Shown here: positions 1-6,899 of the stretch, piece by piece
Layout of the letters: every line of letters begins with the position of its first letter
Numbering within the stretch: the stretch's first letter is position 1
Assembly: GCA_025060275.1 (NCBI GenBank)
Contig: JANXCJ010000055.1
Location: 1 to 11,575 of the forward strand
Source: Bacteroidia bacterium
Lineage (GTDB): Bacteria; Bacteroidota; Bacteroidia; SpSt-205
DNA length: 11,575 nt
Direction: 5' to 3'
The notes under the pieces: model-generated
Seen by the model: only the letters and a program-made list of their open reading frames with translations
Told to the model about the DNA's origin: nothing
The model's database searches: none
Made by a program: the position numbers and the translations under genes

Positions 1-1139
1 TGCGAGCAGACTTCTGGGCAGAAGCCAGAAGAGTAATTCCGGGCACTCCCGTGAGATTTCATGCGGTAGCAGAAGGGCAGCCTCATATCTACCAGTGGGA
101 CTTTGGAGGAGGTATTGCAGACGATCCCTCCTCTCCTTGTCCTACAGTGACCTTTTCTCAGCCTGGATCATATTCTATACAGCTCATCGTAGAAAATCTG
201 AGCGGCCGGCGCGATACCCTCGTCCAACCCAACTACATCATAGTAGAAGATAGCATCTGGCCACTCCCTCTAAAAGAAGGATGGGAAAGGCTCCCTTTCC
301 CTCCCCGAGGTTTCTCTATTGAGAATTTAGATGCTGGCCAAGGAGGAAGCCGCACATGGGAAAGGTGGGGAAGTACTATCACTCCTAGGGGAGCTTATGG
401 ACGCTCTTATTATACCCTGCGAATGCCATTTTATACTTACTCTCGGTATAGCGAAAGAGATTATCTCCTAACCCCTCCCTTAGATTTCCAGGTGGATACA
501 AACTATGATATCTACCTAACCTTTGCCGTAAGCTATGCCTGCTTAGATTGGGGCGATGATATATCTGCACCCTTAGAATACTCAGATACCCTACGCGTGT
601 GGATATCCCCAGACGGTGGTGGAAGATGGGAGATACTCTATGAGAAAGAAGGAAGAAATCTCAGTAGCCATCCAGATGGTTGCATCCAGCGAAGGGGCTC
701 TCTCCTTGGAGCTATGCATATGCCTGATCCTAATCTATGGCGTACAGACACGATAAACCTAAATCGGTATAGAGGCATACGGGGCGTGAGATTACGATTT
801 GAAGGGATATGTGGCTACGGAAATATGCTCTACTTAGATGACATACAAGTAGACACCGTCCGTCGCAGAGTAGCTACAGACCCTTCCCACCTCCCTGCAC
901 CCTCCCTCTCCTTTACCCAGAATGCAAATGGTGCTCCCTCTCTACATATTATTCATCCTCAACGCCTTTCTCTCAAAATCTATGACACAAGTGGCAAATT
1001 ACTATGGAAAGAGGACCAGTTTTTTCAACCAGGTATGCATTCCATATGTCATCCTCCTCTATCTCAGGGTGTTTACTTCCTCACTATTCAAGGAGAAAAT
1101 GGAGAATTCCATTCTGTACGCTTTTCATACACTTATTGA
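1..1139 (+). CDS. Secreted PKD / choice-of-anchor-J protein with T9SS-like C-terminus, 5' partial
   Basis: The frame is open from the left edge (first whole codon at 3) to the TGA at 1137-1139, so the gene begins upstream; the GTG at 51 is an internal Val codon, not a convincing start. The visible 378 residues begin with a PKD-like fold (QPHIYQWDFGGG, then ENLSGRRDTL). A jelly-roll module of the choice-of-anchor-J / cleaved-adhesin type follows (GSRTWERWG, TPRGAYG, LLTPPLDF, then paired Asp-containing strands such as LYLDDIQVDTV). The last ~60 residues (LKIYDTSGKLLW ... QGVYFLTIQGENG) resemble a T9SS type A sorting domain, which sends proteins across the outer membrane and is cleaved there. 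The next gene is a clear paralogue over this whole stretch and carries an M43 protease domain in front, so the missing N-terminus may be a protease too; that is inference. Substrate unknown. Confidence 0.85.
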   Translation, partial: RADFWAEARRVIPGTPVRFHAVAEGQPHIYQWDFGGGIADDPSSPCPTVTFSQPGSYSIQLIVENLSGRRDTLVQPNYIIVEDSIWPLPLKEGWERLPFPPRGFSIENLDAGQGGSRTWERWGSTITPRGAYGRSYYTLRMPFYTYSRYSERDYLLTPPLDFQVDTNYDIYLTFAVSYACLDWGDDISAPLEYSDTLRVWISPDGGGRWEILYEKEGRNLSSHPDGCIQRRGSLLGAMHMPDPNLWRTDTINLNRYRGIRGVRLRFEGICGYGNMLYLDDIQVDTVRRRVATDPSHLPAPSLSFTQNANGAPSLHIIHPQRLSLKIYDTSGKLLWKEDQFFQPGMHSICHPPLSQGVYFLTIQGENGEFHSVRFSYTY

Positions 1140-1159
1140 TGCTAATTAAGCCTAATAAA

Positions 1160-3343
1160 ATGATTATGCGCCAGTATTGTCTGGTTTTCATAGGATGGGT
1201 TTTTGCACAGAGTAAATGGTGCGGCTTTGAGGAGTATGCGCTCAAGGTCCAAGCAGAAGACCCAGAAGTGCAGATTCGGCAGGCTATTTTAGAGAGCGCT
1301 ACACCCTTAATTCAGCATCACCGCCTGCTGCATACAGAAATGGAATGTAAGGCGAGTAGATTTATTATCCCCGTTGTCTTTCATGTAATATATTCCAGCC
1401 CAAGTGATAGTATAAGTTACCAGCGTATATGGAATCAGATGCTGCGTGTTTTTGAGGACTTTAGGCGGATTCCTGAGACACCTGGCTATGCAGGCGTGGG
1501 CGTAGATAGCGAGATAGAGTTCTCCTTAGCTACAAAGGACCCTGATGGAAATCCTACGACAGGCGTAGTCTATTGGCGGTATGACCAACCCCCCCTCAAT
1601 TGGACAAGCCGGGATTTCTGTCGCGAAGCACAAGATATCTCCATGAAGCAAGCTACAGGCTGGGACAGAAATAAGTACTTGAATATATGGATTGTTCCTC
1701 GCCTTTGTGTAGCTACTGGCGGGTCTAATACTTGTAACAGCTGTAATTCTGTGGCAGGCTATGCATACTTCCCGAGCAGCGGTCCGACTATATATGGCAC
1801 AGTAATAGGCTCTGACTACTTCTGGGGTTCAGGAAATTCTCGTAGCATTCGCACGCTTGTCCATGAGCTCGGCCACAACCTCAATCTCTACCACACCTTC
1901 CAGGATGGCTGTGGTGGAAGTAATTGTAACACGACAGGTGATCATCTCTGTGATACGCCTCCCACCGCCGAAAATAATTTCTCCGTAGCAAGGCAAAATA
2001 CTTGTAATAACGACCTGCCTGACTTACCTGATAATCCACGTAACTATATGGATTATGTAAATGACATAGATATGGCTTTCTTTTCCGCAGGTCAGGTAGC
2101 TCGGAGCTGGACAGCTATAAATACCATAGGCTCTCGCCTCTATTCTCTCTCCCGCACCACAAATCAGCAAGTTACTGGTACGGGACCTTATGGACAAGTA
2201 AAAGCCTATTTTAGTGCTTATCCCCGCCAAGGATGCGCAGGGTATCCTATACGATTTTATAGCTACAGCATGGGAAAGCCTCATATCCATGAGTGGAGCT
2301 TTAGTGGGGGTACGCCTGATGATCCCTCAGCCTCCTGCCCCACAGTTATTTACTCTCAACCAGGGGGTTATGATGTAGAGCTTATCGTAGAAAACCTAAG
2401 CGGTAGAAGAGACACCCTCCGTAAAAATGGATATATTCAAATACTGGATACACTTTATCCCCTTCCCTATGAAGAGGGCTTTGAGGGTAATACGTTTCCA
2501 CCGGCTCACACTTTCATAGATAATCCTGACTTTAATCGTACCTGGGAACGCTTTCGTAGTACTACGCCCCCTAGAGGGGCTTATGGTGCTTCCCGCACCT
2601 CCATGCGTGTCTTATTCTTTAACTATTCCCGTTACAGGGAGAAAGATAGCTGGGTCACCCCTCCCTTAGATTTGCGATCCTATACAGACCCTGACTTGGA
2701 TATCTATCTACGCTTTTCATGGGCATATGCATGCTTAGAATATGAAAACCCATCTGCTTCCCCGCCTTCCTATCTCATAGATTATGTGGATAGTCTGAGG
2801 ATATATGTCTCCACAGATTGTGGCTCTACGTGGCAGCTCCTATGGGAGAGAGGAGGGCGAGACCTATCTACTTATCCAGGGGGATGCATTTTTGCTAGCG
2901 GCTCTTTATCCAATGCTTCCTTTCTTCCTTCCAGTACTGATTGGGCTACAGATAGCATTCTTCTGAATGCGTACAAGGGACTAGCTCCCATACGCATACG
3001 CTTTGAAGCTGTCTCTGGATGGGGCAATAACCTTTTCATAGATGATATTAGCGTAGATACGGTGTATGCCTTTGCCTCCGCCATAAGTGGTCCAAGGTCT
3101 TCTCAACTCTCTGCATATGTATCCGAAGGAGTGATTTACTTTCACACAAAACATTCTCTGCCAGAACTGAAAATTGAAGTGTATGACATCCAAGGCCGCC
3201 TTGTTCAGCAGGAAACGATAACAAGGATAGGGGAGGGACACCATCGGTACTCTTTATCGCCCTCCCTGAGCTCAGGATTTTATTTCATAAAAATATACAC
3301 TGAAAGTAGCTGCATGAACTTGCGCTACTGGCATAGCCCATAA
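1160..3343 (+). CDS. Secreted M43-type (cytophagalysin-like) zinc metalloprotease with PKD, choice-of-anchor-J and T9SS-like domains
   Basis: 727 residues from ATG 1160. Residues 1-18 look like a signal peptide (basic MIMRQ, hydrophobic core, Ala-Gln-Ser). A typical M43 opening (IIPVVFHVIY) comes next. The zinc site HELGHNLNLYH has His235, Glu236, His239 and His245, with NYMDY around Met297 as the Met-turn and CDTPP between them, as in pappalysin-like proteases. A PKD-like domain lies at about 350-430, a choice-of-anchor-J module at about 435-635, and a T9SS type A-like C-terminal domain (IEVYDIQGRLV ... GFYFIKIY) at about 665-727. The expected role is an exported or surface-attached endopeptidase; its substrate cannot be told. 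Starts at 1139 (overlapping the previous stop) or 1166 are possible. I prefer 1160 for its A-rich leader and compact signal peptide. No Shine-Dalgarno is visible. The Gly usual in the zinc motif is Asn here. Confidence 0.88.
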   Translation: MIMRQYCLVFIGWVFAQSKWCGFEEYALKVQAEDPEVQIRQAILESATPLIQHHRLLHTEMECKASRFIIPVVFHVIYSSPSDSISYQRIWNQMLRVFEDFRRIPETPGYAGVGVDSEIEFSLATKDPDGNPTTGVVYWRYDQPPLNWTSRDFCREAQDISMKQATGWDRNKYLNIWIVPRLCVATGGSNTCNSCNSVAGYAYFPSSGPTIYGTVIGSDYFWGSGNSRSIRTLVHELGHNLNLYHTFQDGCGGSNCNTTGDHLCDTPPTAENNFSVARQNTCNNDLPDLPDNPRNYMDYVNDIDMAFFSAGQVARSWTAINTIGSRLYSLSRTTNQQVTGTGPYGQVKAYFSAYPRQGCAGYPIRFYSYSMGKPHIHEWSFSGGTPDDPSASCPTVIYSQPGGYDVELIVENLSGRRDTLRKNGYIQILDTLYPLPYEEGFEGNTFPPAHTFIDNPDFNRTWERFRSTTPPRGAYGASRTSMRVLFFNYSRYREKDSWVTPPLDLRSYTDPDLDIYLRFSWAYACLEYENPSASPPSYLIDYVDSLRIYVSTDCGSTWQLLWERGGRDLSTYPGGCIFASGSLSNASFLPSSTDWATDSILLNAYKGLAPIRIRFEAVSGWGNNLFIDDISVDTVYAFASAISGPRSSQLSAYVSEGVIYFHTKHSLPELKIEVYDIQGRLVQQETITRIGEGHHRYSLSPSLSSGFYFIKIYTESSCMNLRYWHSP

Positions 3344-3348
3344 AAGGA

Positions 3349-4002
3349 GTGAAGCCAGTACAGCGCCTCCCTCGCTGGTTTCAAAAATGGATGGGGGCTT
3401 ACATTCCCCCCAGAAAAAGTGCTCAGGAATTTTATCTTACTTTTGACGATGGACCATCAAGTATTACAAGTGATCTATTAGACCTAATAGAGGGGTTTGG
3501 TTATACGGCGAGTTTCTTTTGGCTCTGGAGTAAATTTGAAGAACATCACACACCAAGCATTATAAGCAGGCTCAAAAGAGGAGGACATACAGTGGGTATC
3601 CATGGACTATCCCATATAAGCCCATGGCGAATAGGAAGAGAAAATTGCATTTCCACCCTAAATCAAGCTCTTAATCTCTGGGAGAGATTAGATGTGCCCC
3701 TTGTTCCTTTTTATCGACCTCCCTACGGACATGCATTATACTGGCAGAATGTTACGCTAACTTCAGAAAAGGCTTTGCGGCTGAGGCTTGTTTTTTGGGA
3801 CCTCATGCCCGCTGATTATTTGGTGGGCGTCAACTGGGTAAATGAGTTGATAAATTCACTACGCCCAGGTGATATAGTAGTCATGCATGAAAGAAAAAAC
3901 AACCTGAGGCTCCTTCAAAACTGTCTTACCTGCGCTTTTGCCGCCGGCTGGAAGGCAACTGCTCTGGAAGCGGTGGAGGCGGTGGTATCTCAGAAGGCAT
4001 GA
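3349..4002 (+). CDS. Polysaccharide deacetylase, NodB/CE4 family
   Basis: A 217-residue protein of the carbohydrate esterase 4 family, metal-dependent enzymes that remove N- or O-acetyl groups from peptidoglycan, chitin-like or other polysaccharides. The family motifs appear in order: TFDDGPS with Asp33 and Asp34; HGLSH with metal-ligand candidates His85 and His89; RPPYG at 123-127; a DLMPAD segment at 151-156 in the motif-4 place; and DIVVMHE with His180. Length is that of a bare catalytic domain. No signal peptide is visible, so it may act inside the cell or on a lipid-linked precursor; that is inference. GTG 3349 sits 5 bp after the protease stop. ATG 3391 is an alternative, but the residues between (RLPRWFQKWMGAYIP) resemble the usual N-terminal lead-in. 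The last 77 bp overlap the 3' end of the opposing mltD gene. Confidence 0.85.
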   Translation: MKPVQRLPRWFQKWMGAYIPPRKSAQEFYLTFDDGPSSITSDLLDLIEGFGYTASFFWLWSKFEEHHTPSIISRLKRGGHTVGIHGLSHISPWRIGRENCISTLNQALNLWERLDVPLVPFYRPPYGHALYWQNVTLTSEKALRLRLVFWDLMPADYLVGVNWVNELINSLRPGDIVVMHERKNNLRLLQNCLTCAFAAGWKATALEAVEAVVSQKA

Positions 4003-5293
4003 GAGAAACACAAAGGGGTAATTTTTCACAGCGAGGTACTAAGTAAGGTAAAGGAATCATGTATCTATTACGCCAATTTGCACTTCCCTCTAAATAGCCT
4101 CCCCAACTTTCCCACGCCTCCGGGTCGCTTTCTGGCTGGTAGCGAATCTTTAGGCGCATCCCTGGAGATACCCGATAACCCCATAACTGATTCCACCGCA
4201 CAATCTGATAAGGTGAGAGGCGATATTGCCGAGCAATCTGGTATATATTCTCGCCTGGCTTTACCAGGTGCCAGAAATAGCCTCTATGATAGGTAGGAGA
4301 GGAAGCTCCTACCGGTTGTAGGTTTAGTTCCCCTTTAGCTAAGCGGCTTCTCACTTGAGCTACCTCATATGCCACTACTGCAGGAACCTTAAGGATATAC
4401 CCAGCAGGAATAAGATCAGAACGAATTTCTGCATTATGAAACTTTATCCAGCTCAGAGGGACACCTGCTAAACGAGCTACCATAGAAAGCTTAGCTCGCA
4501 TAGGGAAAAATACCGTATCTGTCTCCCGAGGTATATCGGGATAAATAGGATAAATCCCATGAGCTGAAGCATAATTCATTACATAGCAGGCAGCCACGAA
4601 AGCGGGTACATATCCCCTTGTTTCCCAAGGAAGAAAAGGAGCTATCTCCCAATAGTTTGTGCGACCACCAGCAGCCTTGATAGCCCTGAGCACCCTTCCA
4701 TGCCCACAATTATAGGAAGCTATGACTAGCAGCCAGTCTTTGAGAATTTCGTAGCTATTCCGCAAATACCTTGCGGCAGCATGAGTGGACTTTACAACGT
4801 CATATCTCTCATCTATTATTCTATCCACCCTTAGTCCATAGAGACGCCCCGTAGTCGGAATAAACTGCCATATTCCTGCTGCAGACATAGGAGAGAGTGC
4901 CTCAGGTACCAGCGCACTTTCTATCACTGGAAGGTATTTCAGTTCGGGAGGGAGCCCATAAGACTGCAAGATAGGTTCTATAATGGGCAAGTAATAATCT
5001 GCTAGCCCCAGCAGACGAGCTGTAAGAGTGGGCTGCTGATAAAGATAGAGATGGATGAACTGGAGGGTTACGCTATTTAGCTCAAGGGGGATTGTAGTCT
5101 CAAGTGCTTTCAACCGCTCTTCGTATTCCTCTGGGGATAAATCATCAGGCACAGGGGCTGAAGGGAATGCTTCTCCTCCCTCGCGTTCCCAGGCTAAGTA
5201 GGCGCGAATCAGACTATCCATGCGTGCAATCCGAGCAGACCACTCCTGCCCCCACAGCACCCAAAGAGTGATACTAATTATCCACCAACGCAT
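3926..5293 (-). CDS. mltD: MltD-like membrane-associated lytic murein transglycosylase with LysM domain
   Basis: 455 residues from ATG 5293. Residues 2-16 form a hydrophobic export signal (RWWIISITLWVLW) with no lipobox Cys. A family-1D SLT domain spans about 92-220: LPVIES carries the catalytic Glu125, then SAAGIWQFIPTTGRLYGL and ASYNCGHGRVLRAI, all hallmark motifs. A LysM peptidoglycan-binding domain lies at about 341-384 (HLVKPGENIYQIARQY ... WNQLW). The enzyme cleaves glycan strands of peptidoglycan to give 1,6-anhydro-muropeptides in the periplasm. One LysM is fewer than in enterobacterial MltD. A low-complexity tail ends with PPPPPLPEQ and a basic stretch; its last 25 residues are encoded antisense to the deacetylase gene. 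ATG 5302 is an equally plausible start; either way the 5' end overlaps the gatA stop. The longer frame back to 5335 would put extra residues before the signal peptide and is disfavoured. Confidence 0.9.
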   Translation of the reverse strand: MRWWIISITLWVLWGQEWSARIARMDSLIRAYLAWEREGGEAFPSAPVPDDLSPEEYEERLKALETTIPLELNSVTLQFIHLYLYQQPTLTARLLGLADYYLPIIEPILQSYGLPPELKYLPVIESALVPEALSPMSAAGIWQFIPTTGRLYGLRVDRIIDERYDVVKSTHAAARYLRNSYEILKDWLLVIASYNCGHGRVLRAIKAAGGRTNYWEIAPFLPWETRGYVPAFVAACYVMNYASAHGIYPIYPDIPRETDTVFFPMRAKLSMVARLAGVPLSWIKFHNAEIRSDLIPAGYILKVPAVVAYEVAQVRSRLAKGELNLQPVGASSPTYHRGYFWHLVKPGENIYQIARQYRLSPYQIVRWNQLWGYRVSPGMRLKIRYQPESDPEAWESWGGYLEGSANWRNRYMIPLPYLVPRCEKLPLCVSLMPSEIPPPPPLPEQLPSSRRQKRR

Positions 5294-6677
5294 AAGCAGC
5301 ATCAAATAAGCTATTCTCTCCGAAAAGTGGACCAATAAGTTGTAAGCCTACCGGAAACCCTTCAGGAGAAGTACCTACAGGCACCTGTAAGGCAGGATGC
5401 CCGGTTAGGTTCGCATACACCGTCAGAAGGTCCGAAAGGTACATCTGAATAGGGTCCTCTACTTTTTCCCCTAAGCGAAAAGGTGGTGTAGCACTAGTAG
5501 GCATCGCTATGACAGCATACTCTTTGAGGATTTTCTCCGTGTATTCATAGAGCAATCTGCGTACTTTCTGCGCTTTAGTATAATAGGCATCGTAGTAACC
5601 CGCAGAAAGGACGAAAGTGCCTAATAAGATGCGCCTTTTTACCTCTCTACCAAAGCCTTCACTGCGAGAACGGGCATACAGCTCTTCTAAGGTCTGAGCC
5701 TCTTTTGCCCGACGACCATATCGCACGCCATCATATCGCGCTAAATTAGAAGAGGCCTCAGCCGTAGTGAGAATAAAATATGCAGGTATAAGATACTCCC
5801 AGTAGGGAAATGACACTTCTTCTATTTCAAAGCCTCGCTGTCTGAGCAATTCTTTCTTCTCCTTGAGAACCTGTGCGACAATCGGATGAAGCCCTTCCGG
5901 CATGATCCATGCCCATTTTTGAGGGGTCGTTCCCTTAGGATGATAGGGTTCCACAGCCCGACTACTACTGGTAGGATCTCTGGGATCAAATCCAGCGATT
6001 ACTTGATAGGTTATTATGAGGTCCTCCAGAGAAGCGGTGATAGGTCCTATCTGATCAAAAGAGGACGCATACGCTATGAGCCCGTAGCGAGATACACGAC
6101 CATAAGTAGGTTTCAGCCCGTAAAGACCACAGAAAGCAGCAGGTTGGCGAACAGACCCTCCTGTATCACTACCCAGTGCCATATGGCAAAATTCAGCCGC
6201 TACAGCCGCAGCAGAACCACCTGAGGACCCCCCAGGCACATAACCCTCCAAAAAAGGATGTTGCACAGGTCCATAAGCAGAATTCTCATTAGAAGACCCC
6301 ATAGCAAACTCATCACAATTCGCCCTTCCTATACAGATAGCGCCCGCCGCAGAGAGACGCTCTATGACCGTGGCGTTATAAGGACAAATAAACCCCTCTA
6401 ATATCCGAGAAGCAGCGCTTAGGTGATGCCCAGCCACAGCAATATTGTCTTTATGCACATAGACCATCCCTGCCAAAGGAGGAAGACTTCCCTCAGCCTT
6501 GTAGTGCTGATCCCAGTTTCCCGCCGCCTGCACTGCCTCTTCTTCATACACCTCTAAAAGAGCATTCAGTACCCCATTCCGAGCTTTTATATTGGCTAAG
6601 AAGTTTTCTACGATATCAGTAAAGGTAGCTTTTCCTTCCTGTACAGCTTTCCTTAGAGCTGTATAAGAGGGAGTCAT
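5274..6677 (-). CDS. gatA: Asp-tRNA(Asn)/Glu-tRNA(Gln) amidotransferase subunit A
   Basis: 467 residues, about full family length. It belongs to the amidase-signature family. GatA frees ammonia from glutamine or asparagine, and GatB uses it to convert mischarged Glu-tRNA(Gln) or Asp-tRNA(Asn) in the cytoplasmic GatCAB complex. The Ser-cisSer-Lys triad is intact by motif: VHKDNI (Lys76), PGGSSGGSAAAVA (cis-Ser, best at 151) and GSDTGGSVRQPAAFCG (nucleophile Ser175). The spacing agrees with my recollection of characterised GatA enzymes. PTYGRVSRYG and the C-terminal LQVPVG ... PVGLQLIGP also fit GatA rather than a general amidase. The ATG at 6677 overlaps the tatA stop as ATGA, suggesting translational coupling. 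gatB and gatC are not in the window, so the family call rests on sequence alone. Confidence 0.93.
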   Translation of the reverse strand: MTPSYTALRKAVQEGKATFTDIVENFLANIKARNGVLNALLEVYEEEAVQAAGNWDQHYKAEGSLPPLAGMVYVHKDNIAVAGHHLSAASRILEGFICPYNATVIERLSAAGAICIGRANCDEFAMGSSNENSAYGPVQHPFLEGYVPGGSSGGSAAAVAAEFCHMALGSDTGGSVRQPAAFCGLYGLKPTYGRVSRYGLIAYASSFDQIGPITASLEDLIITYQVIAGFDPRDPTSSSRAVEPYHPKGTTPQKWAWIMPEGLHPIVAQVLKEKKELLRQRGFEIEEVSFPYWEYLIPAYFILTTAEASSNLARYDGVRYGRRAKEAQTLEELYARSRSEGFGREVKRRILLGTFVLSAGYYDAYYTKAQKVRRLLYEYTEKILKEYAVIAMPTSATPPFRLGEKVEDPIQMYLSDLLTVYANLTGHPALQVPVGTSPEGFPVGLQLIGPLFGENSLFDAAYALVDN

Positions 6678-6871
6678 TCTATAGTTTTTTCAGGAGGTAA
6701 AGTACTTTTTTCTTTAGAGCTGGATTCCCGACCTTCTCCTCTCATAGCCTCACGGAATTCCCGTATGCTTGCGCCTAATCCCCTCGCCAGCTCAGGTAGC
6801 TTCCTACCTCCAAAGAGTAAAAGAAGTACTCCAAAAATAAGCAGCCATTCTCCATACCCTAATCCAAACAT
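6674..6871 (-). CDS. tatA: Twin-arginine translocase subunit TatA/TatE
   Basis: 65 residues with the standard TatA layout. A short N-terminus leads into one transmembrane helix (GEWLLIFGVLLLLFG, about 7-21), then the FGxxKLPELARGLG hinge and amphipathic helix (about 20-38), then a charged, disordered tail. TatA forms the protein-conducting assembly that moves folded, cofactor-bearing proteins across the inner membrane, together with TatC, which is not in this window. TatB-type proteins have longer tails, so TatA/E is preferred. It is the first gene of a minus-strand group with gatA and mltD; its TGA overlaps the gatA ATG. Its start lies only 27 bp from the divergent nspC start. Confidence 0.93.
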   Translation of the reverse strand: MFGLGYGEWLLIFGVLLLLFGGRKLPELARGLGASIREFREAMRGEGRESSSKEKSTLPPEKTIE

Positions 6872-6890
6872 GCCTCAAAACTATGCATTT

Positions 6891-6899
6891 TTATCCACA
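6891..6899 (+). promoter_or_regulatory. Perfect-consensus DnaA box TTATCCACA between divergent tatA and nspC
   Basis: TTATCCACA matches the strong bacterial DnaA-binding consensus exactly. It ends on the A of the nspC ATG and fills part of the only gap between two divergent genes. By chance, a perfect copy on either strand is expected about 0.1 times in a window of this size. The DnaA boxes of an origin come in clusters, and I see none here, so this is better read as a possible single regulatory site than as oriC. Function is inferred; the match itself is seen directly. Confidence 0.4.

Noticed and set aside
1004..1159. N-terminal extension of the M43 protease back to 1004
   Set aside because: It would run about 135 bp inside the preceding gene and place ~50 unrelated residues before a good signal peptide at 1160.
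5278..5286. TTATCCACC, a near-consensus DnaA box at the end of gatA
   Set aside because: One mismatch, inside coding sequence; one or more such near matches are expected by chance in a window of this size. The same holds for sites at 598-606, 2785-2793 and 9220-9228.
5886..6224. 112-codon open frame on the plus strand inside gatA
   Set aside because: It lies wholly antisense to a well-conserved gatA stretch and shows no recognisable motifs; a shadow frame.
6876..6883. TAGTTTTG on the minus strand as a full Bacteroidota promoter for tatA
   Set aside because: It fits the -7 element but I find no TTTG-like -33 element at the right spacing, so it is mentioned only as a weak hint.
6872..6899. 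Chromosomal origin at the tatA-nspC gap
   Set aside because: Only a single DnaA box, no box cluster and no AT-rich unwinding region.
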